64,000 nucleotides of DNA from Alligator mississippiensis. Its lineage: Eukaryota; Chordata; Crocodylia; Alligatoridae. Where the stretch lies: the NCBI RefSeq assembly GCF_030867095.1, contig NC_081830.1, forward strand, positions 37,059,832-37,123,831, written 5' to 3'. A program made the translations under genes and the position numbers. The notes under the pieces are model-generated. The model was given only the letters and a program-made list of their open reading frames with translations, was not told the DNA's origin and did no database searches. Positions 34,223 through 46,800 of this stretch are shown in pieces. The first letter of the stretch is position 1, and each line of letters begins with the position of its first letter.

Positions 34223-34224
34223 TA

Positions 34225-35000
34225 TTGTAGGTAGCTGTGCCCATTTTAAGACCTCTCCTTTACCTACCCTATCACCCCATTTCATTTTGAAAATTCTACA
34301 GGTGCCTGTGCTGAAAGCTGTTGAGTTTATAGTAGAAGAGCCTGTTACTTTTCTAAGAGTCAAGTCCCTACAGGAAAAGGTTTAGGATGTTACTTCTCAA
34401 GATCTTAATGTTCTTGCACATGAAGCTGACATCCTATACAAAGTTTTTAAAACACAGCTTCAAATGTTTACTGTACTTTTGTGATATGTAAATAACAAAC
34501 GGTGAATGTGTTCAGGTATGTAGAAAAAACTCAATGTAATAAAATGTCTTAACTGATATTAGCATTTTGGAAGGAGAACTTGAGCATGATAAATCTAAAT
34601 ACTTACGAATTTGAGTGAATTTTTGTAACAACTAATTTCCCAATAGAGATAGCTATTCTCACAATCAAAAAAGTATTTTAGATCAGCACGTTTTGAAGTT
34701 TTCACCCTTAAAGTCTCTACTAGGGGAATGGCATGTAAAATATACTTTCAACTTTTGAAAGCTATACATGATTTTGAGGGATGAAACCTGGAAAAAAACT
34801 AGTTCTGTTTTTGTACATCAAAACAAGTGAGCTTTTTGGAGGATCAGAATGGGAAATTATTCTGTTAATAATAAGAGATTGTTTTGTCAATAGCTTCCTC
34901 CTTTTCTGATAATCCAATAAACCAAACTAATAAATTAATAGTCTCCTACCTTCTAGATAGGCTGATCCAGTTCCTCCACTAGGAGTGCATCTACATGTTG
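34225..35000. other. Intergenic AT-rich stretch, nothing recognised
   Basis: No coding region or clear repeat seen. Confidence 0.45.
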
Positions 35001-35210
35001 CCCTACAGTGATATTGTTACTGCACCGTGGTTTAGCACTTCCTTTTGGAAATACTAATGCACAGCACAGTAATGGTGCATGGTTATTTTTAGCTGCTACT
35101 TCGCTTTAATGGCGCACTATAATGGGAATGCACCACTATGGCGAAGTAGCTGCCAGTCATGTGTAGACGCATGTGATCGCTACAGCAACAGTGTGATGCG
35201 TAGATGAGGA
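35000..35210. mobile_element. MITE-like element with GTGCATCTACATG ends
   Basis: GAGTGCATCTACATGTTGCC on the left and GTGTGATGCGTAGATGAGG on the right are roughly inverted. The centre has an inverted GCTGCTACTTCGC / GCGAAGTAGCTGC pair at about 35091-35153. The family resembles the element at 52095-52290. Confidence 0.5.
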
Positions 35211-36230
35211 CTGGTTCACCTTTAGGTGGTCTGACGCTCCCTTCCTCTTTTATATGCCTACTTTTGCATAGTAAATCCATCGTGGAATGGGGATACAGAC
35301 CACACAGAAAGTCCAAATTATACATTTTGAGCTCTGCTGGTATAGCTTGAAGTGTATGCCAGCAGATGCAACTGTAGGCCTGAAAAGCTGCTTTGGCATA
35401 ATTGATGCCATTTTGTCTCCTTTTTTTGAATGGACATGAGCTGCAAGCAAAATGCACAAAGAGGCAACAGCACAAAAGTAGTGTAAACAACGGCTGTAGG
35501 CAAAACAAAATGTAGATGGCTGTAGAATGCAGGAAAACAAGATAGAATAAGAAAAGGCAAACAAAACCTAAGGATAGCTCAGTAGGGGAGAAGCAAGTTC
35601 AGAAAGAAACAAGCTGAAGGTGACAGAGGGTGACCAACTGATGAGGAAACAACCACTGTAAAAGGTAGCTGGTGAGGATCTACAGCATGACCATATGTAG
35701 AATACACAGAAGAAAGAGGACTGTAAAAGGGTATAAAGGCTAAGGAAACAACTTAAGTTTGGGGAGCTGTCACCAAGCCAGAAGAGACCATGCTGGTCAA
35801 AACTGCCGTGATGATCCCTGATCAGCCGAGTCATCGTGCATTGTTAGGACAGCCTATGTAAATATACCTTTACAGACCATTCAGGGTTTTGCTCATGTAG
35901 TGGTATCGCTTATGTGTTTAATAAATTTGAATTTGAGACTGGAATGGAGTCACTGATCATCACACCCATTCAGACCACCTCTTAATCAAACTTAAGTGTT
36001 CCTCCACTGGTTAGTCTTTATGTGCTCTACTGTTCCCTTCCTCTTATATATGTCTGACCTTGCACAGTAAATACATCATGGCATGGGGATACAAACTGCA
36101 GAAAGTCCAAGTTATACTTTTTGAGCTCTGCTGATATACATAAGGAGTGGTATATGCCAGCAGATGCAATGAAGCTGTTTGCCCATAGGAGGCACAAGAA
36201 GCTAGCCTATACAAACTAGCTCAAAACAAG
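35205..36230 (+). mobile_element. LTR-like block followed by a second partial copy
   Basis: About 170 bases at 35205-35375 (CCCTTCCTCTTTTATATGCC onward) recur at 36005-36180. Between them lie TATAAAGGC near 35730 and TTAATAAATTTGAATTTGAG near 35917, in promoter-then-polyadenylation order. This suggests a whole LTR followed directly by the start of a second one. No internal genes and no sure target duplication were found. It is an ERV fossil if correct. Confidence 0.4.
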
Positions 36231-36954
36231 GTAAGAACACTGCCTCAGGTTCTCCCACTTCACCTTTAGATGGAGATAAAGAGCTTTTCCTTAAATCCTG
36301 CCTGCAATAGGCCAGACAGGTCTGTGGTAGGCTAGATTCTCCTCTGCTTTGGACCCTGTGTGAAGTTATGCAAGTACAAAATGTTACTGTTATGATTTGA
36401 TACCAATTCATGTACTCTGCACTCTGGAAAAGTTTGGGATTGTTTCTGTCGGAAAAGTAAGTAACTACTTTCATACAGGGCCTTACACACAGAAGCCACC
36501 ATCTCCTAAGATAGTGACATATTAGGCAAGGAACAATTCAGGGAAGGGGACAGCCAGATACTGTTTCACAAGATGGCAGAGTTATGCTACTAGCCTCAAG
36601 GGCCACAGTGACATATTGAGTGTGGCAAACATACTGGCAACCACAATAGAAGTTAGTGAGTCCAACACAATCCTCACTCCATCACCACATTCTAGACAAT
36701 GGATAAAACGTAGGGAACTTGCCACTCACATTTCAAATATATAAAGTAAGTCATGTTATAAAACCCTTTGTTAAATACAAAGGAACCAGAGCCAATGGTA
36801 AGCATTAGTCACAAGACCAAATCTTCAGCTGCAGGCATGTCCACCCACTATATTATTTGTGGCAGTATCTATATATGTTCCCTTTGTGCAAACTTAAATT
36901 TTATCCCAGACCCCTGACACAACGTCATCTCAGACTTTTTTTTCCCAAAAATAC

Positions 36955-36960
36955 TTTATT
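36955..36960 (-). terminator. ING5: Candidate ING5 distal polyadenylation signal
   Basis: AATAAA on the minus strand in an AT-rich context, about 3.8 kb past the stop, followed within 20-30 bases by a run of purines and then non-UTR-like sequence. Confidence 0.4.
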
Positions 36961-39879
36961 TATAACAATATATCCATTATCTATAACATGATCCAAAAAT
37001 ACAGATATACATTTTAACTTTACATTATTTTTAATAAAAAGATTTATAACATTCTCTTCCATTTACAAAGGAAACATGGATCTAATTCCTTTGAAAATAA
37101 AGATACAATAAATCAGCTTAAAAGTTGCATCAACTCCAATTTGGATGAATTGTGATAAAGCTGAACACCACAAAATATGAAAGTGTTTGACAAAGCTTTT
37201 TTTGACAATCTTTAGTGGAACATTACTTTTAAATCTCTCATAGTTCTATTTATCCATCTCCACACAGATAATATACATTTAACACTGTACATTCAAAATT
37301 CGGAACGACTTGAATTCTTGTGACCAAAACTCATGGTTATTGATGTTCCTGTTTAAAATGGAGCCAAACAAACCCAAACTCAGAAATGGAGAACAGATAT
37401 TCCTAAGTCTGTCAACTGATTATTAGAGTCTCTGTTTGTTATGATATGTTCAACATGGGACAGCTTTATTGCTCAGACTAACTCTGTTTTAACTCTCATG
37501 ATCCAAGACACTTCAGAGGTTGTACTCTAAGGAAGGTATATATAACTGTGATCTCACCTACTATTTACAGTTCCCATCAGAGACATATTTTTCATCTTTA
37601 GGACAGATACAAGGTGCTAAACCCTATGTCTTTTGCTTCCTCAGGTAAAACAGAAAGCAAAACTTTTTCCAAACCCTAGGCACTCGGAGAAAAAAAAAAA
37701 ATCACTAAAATAGTTTGCTGTCCTAAGTGACCAACTCTTCTGAGTTAACAGTAGTCAGTTCTGTGCTGATAAGTTATAGCTGCTCAAGTCTACAATGATG
37801 CTTATCCAGCAAGACCTCCACAGAGGTGCACAAGGTTTTGAGATTCAGTTTAATCAAAACACTTAAACTGTTGTAATTATTCCACTAAGGTTTTCTTCAA
37901 AGTTTTTTTTTAATAAAATGTCATCTACAATATTGTATGATTGGAAGGGGAAAAATGGAACCTGGAACATCATCAATATTACACGGTCTTCAGAACACAG
38001 TGACATTCCTACTTGAAATCCAGTGTAGCAGATTAACGAGGTACAGGTGTTACTCACTGGTTACTGTACTACACATTGATTCATGAGGTATCATGAAAAG
38101 ATTTACTAAACAGGGGCAGGACCCTTAAAAGGACTAACTATAACCCCCAGTCAAACGTGCAACTGTGCTCTCTCCCCTTCCCCCTAGCAATCTGTTTCTA
38201 AGCTGCGTGCATGTATTCTTAGTATGTTCATTTTAAAATGCAAAAAAAAAAAAAAAAGACATTCCTGTAAACATACATATGACAACTTTGTGTATAATAT
38301 GGAGTGATGTGACACAATAGGGACATGTACAACATCACAATTTAAGCTTCAAGACCCTGGAGATACATATATATGTTTTGTAGCTGATGTGATAAAAGTT
38401 AAGAGACCTTCACAAGAAAATCTACACTGATACCAAGAGGGCTTTTTTCTATGACAATTCTATCTGCTGTCTTCTACGAAGCTGCATGCACAGAGCATGA
38501 GGTGGGAAAGGAGAATCAATAAGAGCTGTGTTTGTATTCATCTTTTATAAAAATGTGAGTGAAAATGGCATCAGTCAATGTTCTTTCTGTAAAAGGATTA
38601 GCTTGTTTTTTGGCTTGCTCTTTTAAAGAAAACACTGGAATGGCTGATTGCAAAAGCCTGCCTTCTTCATTAAGATTTGTGGGTTTTTTAAGGCTGTGGA
38701 CCCGGTTCTATTACACTGAAACCCCATGATGCCAATCCAGTGGTATATAATACAGCAGACATGGCCAGAGCACTGCTGTATTTTGGATATGCTTTACTGG
38801 CAAAGCAGTGCCCTGGGACAGTAATTTGTGGCTACAGGCAGTTGATTCCCAAAATATAGGAAATAAACTCCCCTCTGCTGCCTGCCCCAGCACTTCTTGA
38901 ACCAAGCAGAACTCAACAAGAGGGGAAAAATGAGGAAATGTGTCTGTGACATTTCTTGTTCCTCCTCCTGGATTCCTTTCTCTTCCTTTCACTGCAGTGT
39001 ATGACATGGCAACAATAGCAAGATTCACATTTTAGCTGTTAAACTGAAGGGCAGCTCATAAAAATTGAAGGTAGGCAAATTTCCAAACAAGAAGTTATTT
39101 TTATAAGCATCTCTGCTGTGGCTTCTGTTTCACTAGCAATGGTTTTGCAATGGACTCAGGTTAAAAATCAGAAAATATACCCATGTCGGTAAAATCAAAG
39201 GGCTCCATTTCGGCATTGCTGAAACATCACAGAAACCTATATATGTTCCCACAATGTTATTGTCTTTTTAAAGCTTTTTTTCTGATCATTTACCAAATGT
39301 GCAACACAGAGACATAAGGCAGGTACAGATACACCTTATAGAAATATAAGTAATGAAAATGGACCTCCATGCTACAGCATGAGGAAGTCAGACCCCACTC
39401 TCTTCATAACAACACTCTTTGTCTTCACAGTAAAGATCTTCAAGGATTTCTGAAGAAGGGCAGGAAGGGTGCAACTGTCTTGCTCTATTACTGTTACTAG
39501 CAACAACAGGACACTTCCTTTGATACTTGAACCTCTTTTTCTACATTGGACACACCCTTTATAGGAGGAGCTTGGAATTCAAACCAAAAGGGTAGATTCT
39601 TCTCTTACTGAGGCCAGTAGGGATGGGATCAAGTCAAAACATGGCAGTGCAAAGTTTAACAGAGATTATTCCAATAATAAAGGATGTACATCTTCACACA
39701 CACACACATATATACATACACACACAAAGCATGCCTCACCAAAAATTAAACACTGTACTTGGCTTGGGGGGAAATAACACACTGGAAAGAGTTTGCTGGC
39801 CTGCAGATTGCCTTCACTACTATAAAACTGTGCAGAAAAACCCCCAGAAACAGACTTCGTGCCTAAATGAAGAAGCATA

Positions 39880-40349
39880 CAGATTTCCCTTGCTTTATGC
39901 AGGTTCTGTATGTGCGAATTCGCTCTTATGCCATGACCCTTTTGATACCAAAAATTAGTTTTATGAAAGGTAAATTAACTCTTATGCGATCGATGTGGTG
40001 GAAGCCCGCAGTCAGCTGCTTTGTGCGGTGCATTGTGGGAGTGACATGCACCAAAATATAGCCTCCTGTATGGATTTGTGCTCCTCACTTGTCTGCGACG
40101 CGTTTCTGTAGCTGCCATCCCCATTATGGTAACATCCACCACCACCTTTTACTTGTGTGTACTGTCTGCTGTTGGTGAGTACCAAAATTGTTTTGTAAAG
40201 GTGGTAGAAATGGGTCTGGGCGTCAGTACAGTCAAGGTCTTGGAACATATTCCTATTTGTTACATTGTAAAGTGGGTTCCCTCGATGCAAATTAGAGTTA
40301 TGTGATGTTTTCCAGGAATGCATGTACAACATAAAGCAAGGGAAACCTG
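39880..40349. mobile_element. Mariner-type MITE, copy 2
   Basis: The left end CAGATTTCCCTTGCTTTATGC and right end AAAGCAAGGGAAACCTG are inverted repeats. TA lies on both sides (39878-39879 and 40350-40351). It is the same family and orientation as 33758-34222. Confidence 0.87.
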
Positions 40350-40803
40350 TATTTCAGTTGTGCAGCTTACTTTCCTATAGAAATCCTTCATTTGCACTAT
40401 GCAAAGCTCCATACCTGCCTTGCTTAGGTGGTCACAATGGATCATGCTGAAAGGTAACTCTCTGGTTCCCCTGAAACGCCTTGAGCAGTTTCACAGATTC
40501 CAATACAACAGCAGAAATTACAGCTGCTTGCTGCTCCAGGTACTTCATAGTAACACATTTTTTTCAGTGCTGTTTAAGCATTAACTTAAATAAAATCCCT
40601 GTGACAACTTCCCCACCCCCCCATCCTCCCTCCCTCCCTAAGTCATATTTGTATGAAACAACAAGAATTAAAACTGGCCATTGGACAATTAAATATCAAA
40701 TAAGAACAAGGAAGGTAGGTCAAAAATATAATATTGCAACATGAAGGAAGGAATATATTAAATTCTTCTTCTCATCTTAGAGTATGTATTCCCCTCCCCT
40801 TCC

Positions 40804-40846
40804 TTATTTCTTTTTCTTCCTTTCCTGAACACAACGTGGGCAAAAC
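40804..40846 (-). CDS. ING5: ING5 coding exon 8 with stop (43 bp)
   Basis: Encodes [13 protein letters not shown] and TAA at 40806-40804. Acceptor ccctag at 40848-40847. Confidence 0.96.
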
Positions 40847-43800
40847 CTAGGGACAGAAAAGTATAGTATTCATCTCCAAATGTTAAGGATGTTTAGCTAG
40901 GAGTCCTTCACTACTGAGAGGGTAGGAAAATAGTCAGCTGATTAACTCAATGAAGTAACCACCTGCATAGGCATCCAATTCATTTGTTGCTGATGTTCTA
41001 ATATTATAGAACATAAGGGCAAAGGAAAGCATTTAATGGAGAAGGTGCAGAAAGTATGGCAACCAGCAAAGAAGCCACGGTGCTTCTTTGGAGTGAGGGG
41101 AGCAACATTAGGGATTCCTAAATCCATTAAGAATAATGGGAGTCTTTCCACCCATTTAGCTGAACTGTGCATCAGATTTTACATGTAGTCTTCCAGATAG
41201 TATTGTGTGTTTGTCCTCCAAGTTGGACACTTACATATAATACAACACACCCTACTATTAATGTACATACCATATCATTCAGTGCCTCCATGCCTTGAAA
41301 GCATCAGAGCATTGGTGCAAATCATATTTCACTTAGCCAGATTAACATGTTATTCTTGTGAAGTGCAGTTTTTAAATCCCTGTAATTCTAACCTCATTAT
41401 GCATCCTTCCCCTCCCCACTATTTAGCAAGATATAATTTTTCAGTCAGGGTAATATATCTGCCAAGTGTAAAGCTTTACAGTAAAGCTGGTTTCAGTTTT
41501 CCAAACAAAAAGATGGGAGTTTTTCAAAGTATGAAAGATGTGTCCTTGCCAAAATTTGAATGGGTTTAGGAAAAAAAAAAGGTCGAGACAACTGCATAAG
41601 TCTAATTTGGAAAAAACCCGAAATCAGCCCAAAGGATGTACATCCTTAAATACTATAAACTCCCAAGGACAAGGGCAAAGTACAAACGCCCTCCTTAGTT
41701 TTAACTATAGCACTGCAGTAGCTATGTAGCAAATATATCCATCCTACATAGGAATTTGATGAATACACAGCTATATAAATACAAGCTGTTTTTTCTACCC
41801 TACTCGGACTTGGGTGAAATCCTGTAAACTCTTGCTCAAGCAGTATCTCCTTCAGGCCTTATTCTGTTCCTACTGCAATCTGAGAATCTGTGCTCCAACA
41901 GAAGCAATCTTTAGAAATGTAGTAATTTCCAGTTTTATCTTGTTTGTACACACAGATAAGATCCCTAAACACTACAGGCTAAAAACCTGCATGTTAGTAA
42001 AAGCACAGCTCATGTACTGAGGCAGGTCCAGATGACAGAATTTATTTTTCTTCGTGGTTGAGAAGAGAGAGGCAGAAGAGAATTAACAAGGAAAACCTTT
42101 GCCTTTGCTCTTACTTACCATTTTCCTTTTGGTTTTGTGGTAAGGTCCACACAAGCAAAATGAAACCACTCAATTGGACACTGCAAACCAGAGAGAAAGA
42201 AAACAGAAGAGAAAATTAGCGTACTTTAAACTAAAAATGAACGACCTAAAACTGCAGGTTTCACCCCACCCCCAATCAGATGTTGCTGTACTAGAAAGGC
42301 ATGTGGGAAGCAGATTCTTGCTGTACATCCTGAAAACAAGCCACATCAGGCACTCACATCTGGGTTATCACAGCCAATCATTTCTCCGTAGGACACCTGG
42401 TGGCACAAGCAGTAGGTGGGCTCATTCGGATCCACTGGCATGTCTAGGACATCCGAAGGATGAACGGAGAGGATGGTATCAGCAAACTCAGATCTGTAGA
42501 AGGAGAAACACTACAGGGTATGAAGCGACAGTCAAATATTTGTGTTCACTTAAAACTCAATATTTAATTTAATTCTACCCAGGAGTTCAGCTTAAACTGT
42601 ATCTTCATGAATAACAAATAAAGGCAACGTGGTGGTATAAGAAATATATCAGATATTAAAGCACCAAAAAGAATCTGAATAACTTGGAACATAGACAAAA
42701 CCAAAGTGATCTGATGTTTTAAATGCAGAGAAAGGAAAAGAGAAGAATAAGTTATACCATACAACACAGTGAGTACTAACCTATAAAAAACAACTGCAGA
42801 GAAAGCCTACTTTTTTCACTAGTAACTTAAAAATAATTTCTGTCTGCAGTGTTTTGGAGTGGTTCTGGTTATAACAGCTAAGATTCCTACAACTGTTCAT
42901 TTATTTAATATTACTCTATAATCAATGTTGCCCTTCTTGGAAAAATACCATTATAGACATTGACAGGAGCTGAGAAAGACTAACTTTTTAAGGGAAAAAA
43001 GTCTTAAGTAGTCAGAATATGCCATTTAAGAGTAGTCAATGAGAAAATGGAATTGTTCTGAAGTTAGCCCATTCAAAATATTCAAGTTGGCATTGTCCTT
43101 TTAATACACAGCACTTGAAAAATAGAGTGGAGATTCTTTCCTATTTGTTACAAAGGGCTAGATTAAATAACTCAAATCTATTTAAGATCTAGATCCATGA
43201 TCTAGGATAGAAGGAATTTGGAAATGACTCCAAGATTTCTGAGTGATGCATTATTGTTCTTCAAAACTAGCTTGCACATTAGGGGACCTTTCCAATTAGT
43301 GGTAACTGATAGAAAAGGCCAAACCACAAAAAAGCAAAGTTTTTTGCTTCAAGTTTGCTAAAATCAGAGGCTACATTCCTGCCACCTTGGATACAGACAC
43401 AGTTTCAGCTACTTTAACTCCTTGCACAGCACAGAAACACTTAATACTATAAAGATCCCTCCACATTGGAGACAAGGGGAAAAACGAAGAGAAGGCAGAG
43501 TTAGTACTCTTCAGATGGGAGAGTTACAAAAAGGCCTAGAGAGTTTGGCTTGGCATTCCATGAACTGCAAAAACTTTCCCATAAACTCACTAAGCTTGCA
43601 GCTGTTTGTCTCTTACCCTCCTTTCAGCTTCTTTTTCTTTGGAGTATCTTCTTCAGATGTTCGCCTACCACGACCTCGGGAGCCTCTCTTGTCCTTCTGA
43701 CTTCGCCCCTCTGAAAGACAGCATTATTACAAATTAGTTAGATTTCAGATCAAGTATCGACTGTTTTATATTTTTTCCTGGATGCTCGTATTACTTTAAG

Positions 43801-46800
43801 GACTTTTAAATAATACAGTATACAAATAAGGCCCTTTTGATATAGAAAATGTGTATAGTATGCAAATAATGTCACATGCAGAATGCCAAATTCTGCTCCA
43901 GTTGGCAACTAGAGTAGTTGAACAACGTAAGTCAATATATTTGCACAGGGTGTAAACCACAGAATCTGGCCTGTTACTGTATATTGAAAACCATCTAGTT
44001 AACCCAGTGAGTGTCAACCGTGGTTCCATGGCACCCTGGGGGGGCCCTTGAAATCCTTTCAAGTGTGCAACACACAATGTTAGCACTGTTAGATGTACAA
44101 ATATGATTCACAAGATAAACCAGAGATTTCAAAGAGAAACCCATAGGGGTTCTCATAGAACAGTCTGTCCTGTTGTGGTCTTTCTGAGTTCTTTGCAAAA
44201 AAATAATTACTCTATTATTTTTCTGTAGTCAAAACAAAAGTGCTGGCAGATGCCTCAAGTCTAGTGAGGGGTGCCTCAAATACAAAAAGTTTAAGAACCA
44301 TAGAGTCAATGCTTCTAAAATTTACTCAAGTCTTCCCATCAAAGGGCTACTATGCATGCTAGTTGAGAAGCAAGATACCGCTGCCTCTACTACCAGCTTA
44401 AGTACATCCCTCAGAGCCATACTGTTATCAAGTTAAAGGCACAAACTAGCCGTACACTGTTCATTGCTTCTGTATTTTATTTGACTTTTTGCTACATAAA
44501 ATTTCTTATCCAAGTTAAGAAGACTGGTTTCCTTTAACTCTTCAAGTTCACTACTGTTGCCAGTTTCAACTGGACCCTTAATATTATTTAACTTATGCTT
44601 TTTCTTTCTAATTCATATTTTTTCTTAAAAAGCAAATCATCCTTTTCCCCTAAAAGGGCTTATACCTCTCAATGTAAGACAAACCAGAAGTGAAGTTTCC
44701 TCAACCCAAAGTAGATTAAAAGATTTAAAAGCTATGGATGATGGGTGCAGATTCTTCCCACTGCAGCCCCACTTTGCCTTTAGCCTGTTTTTAATCAGTG
44801 AGAGAAGGGGCCATACCTCAGGATATATCAGGTGGTAAGGGGGTTCTTGACTATTTGTTGTCAGTGGTGACGAGTAGGGAGCACACAGGGGTGCACATGC
44901 ACCCCCTGAGAACACTAGTGCACCCCCTCACAGCAGCGTTCCCCACTTAGGCAGCAGGCAGGGGGGACAGACAGGAGAGCTGGTGCTCCCCCGAGTGCCA
45001 GCAAGGGAGTGGGGCACCAGGAGAAGTGCCGCTGGCACTTCTGGGCACATCCCTCGCCCTTCCGGGCGTGCCACTGGCACTTCCGGACAACATACCCTCT
45101 TAGAGCCAGCTTAGAGGGAACACTACTTCTGGGTCAGCGTGCGTGACTGGCCGTGGGGGAAGCCCCCGGTCGGCACCAACTGCCTGCTGGGGGGTCAGGT
45201 GCCCTCCCAACTTAGGAGGCACCAGTCGCCCATTTTCTTTGTTACTCTGCCCAAGTGAGCAGTGATGCCTACGACAAGATTGCCTAAACCTCAGAAGAGC
45301 ATTAACAAAAACAGCGCACACTAAAATTTAAGAGGCAAAATTCTCCCTTTCCTTCATCCAGGGCCACCTGCAACGCATGAGACAGATGCACTGCACAACA
45401 AGGTTTTCCAGCGCTGAGCGAGACAGCCCTGGTCACAATACAAATGAAACTCACATACTTTTCAGGCCCCGTCCTCCAGGGCTCTCAAAGTCACTGGCTT
45501 CCAGCTTATCCTTCAGATCTGCTTCGAATCGGGCCAAGTCTGCATCCAGCCGTCGAATATGTTTATCCACCTGCAAAGAACAAACCATACAGTTGAAAGC
45601 AAAACCAGAGGAACCTGGCATCTCTACAGCTATTCTAACTCGTGAAAATCTAGCAGTCCAATGCAAGCTAAAGCAGCTCAGCCCTACTAAAGAGATCCTT
45701 CTTCGGGTTGCTGTTTAGTAGAGGTGCACCGATACATCAGTCCGATATAGGATCAACACCGATATAAAGAAAATTGACTGTAGGAATTCAGCCTGATATG
45801 TCTCGTAATTTGGCCAATAAATGCCCCTGCATGCACACAGCTGCAGCACAGCATACAGGCAGTGAGGAGCAGCTTAGAGAGTTGCATGCAGCTAGCAAGT
45901 CTGTTGTGGTGGAAGGGGAGAGAGGCGTGGGGGAATAGATCAATGCCCCCCCGCGGTGAGGGAGGGAGTGGGGCAGGGGCAGGGGCTGGGGTAGGTGCTG
46001 CCCAGCTGGGCAGGTGTGGGGCATGAGACAGAGCCGCAGTTCATCTGGGGATGCGGGGAGCAGCTCCCGCTGCTGTGTGCACCTGGGGAGAACATGGGGG
46101 GAGGGGAAGGGGTGCTCCTGGATCTGCTCAATGTGGGGCAGGGCAGGCTGCAGCTGAAGGCTGGGGACTGCGCCAGGCTCTTCCTGGCAGTGGGGAAGGA
46201 AGGGGGTCTGCAGCCACTCCAAATCCTCCCTCCTAGCACCACCGTCGCCCGCTTCAAGCACAGCGCAGCTCAGACCCCACCCCCACCCACTAGGAAGAGC
46301 CCAGCATGGCCCCTGGCCCCAGCCTGCAGCTGCAGCCTGCCCTGTCCCACGCAGACCCAGGGGCACATGCTCCCTCCCCCCCCATGCCCTCCTGGGATGC
46401 AAGCAGTGGCAGGGGCCACTCCCCACCTGTGCCCCCCAAATGATCCGTGGCTCCATCCTGCACCCCGACCCTGGCTGGGCAACACCTACCCCAACACTAC
46501 TCCCTCCCTCACCACAGGAGGCACTGAACTGTCTCCCCCCCACGCCCCTTCTCTCCCCCCTCCTCTTCCATCACAACAGACTTACCAGCTGGATGCAGCT
46601 GGATGGGAAATCGGATCGGTATCGGCCGATAAGCCTTCTTAAAAAGAAGCTATTGGTATCGCCTCCCAAAATCTCTATCAGTGCACCCCTACTCTTTAAT
46701 CATATTTTAATCCAGATTCCATTTCTAAATCTATCAAGAGATTTATAACTATGTTACAGACCTATAGATAGTCCTAAGCACAACCACAGAAGGTGCTGTA

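Larger units (their letters stand above)
36935..40803 (-). other. ING5: Probable ING5 3' UTR
   Basis: AT-rich, mostly non-repetitive sequence downstream of the ING5 stop, ending with AATAAA on the minus strand at 36960-36955. Another AATAAA lies at 37470-37465. If the long form is right, it contains the mariner MITE at 39880-40349 and a (CA)n/(TA)n tract at about 39695-39726. The extent is inferred. Confidence 0.45.

Noticed and set aside
45788-46642. 251- and 215-codon open frames on opposite strands
   Set aside because: Both lie inside the fold-back hAT element and mirror its symmetrical GC-rich sequence. No transposase motifs.
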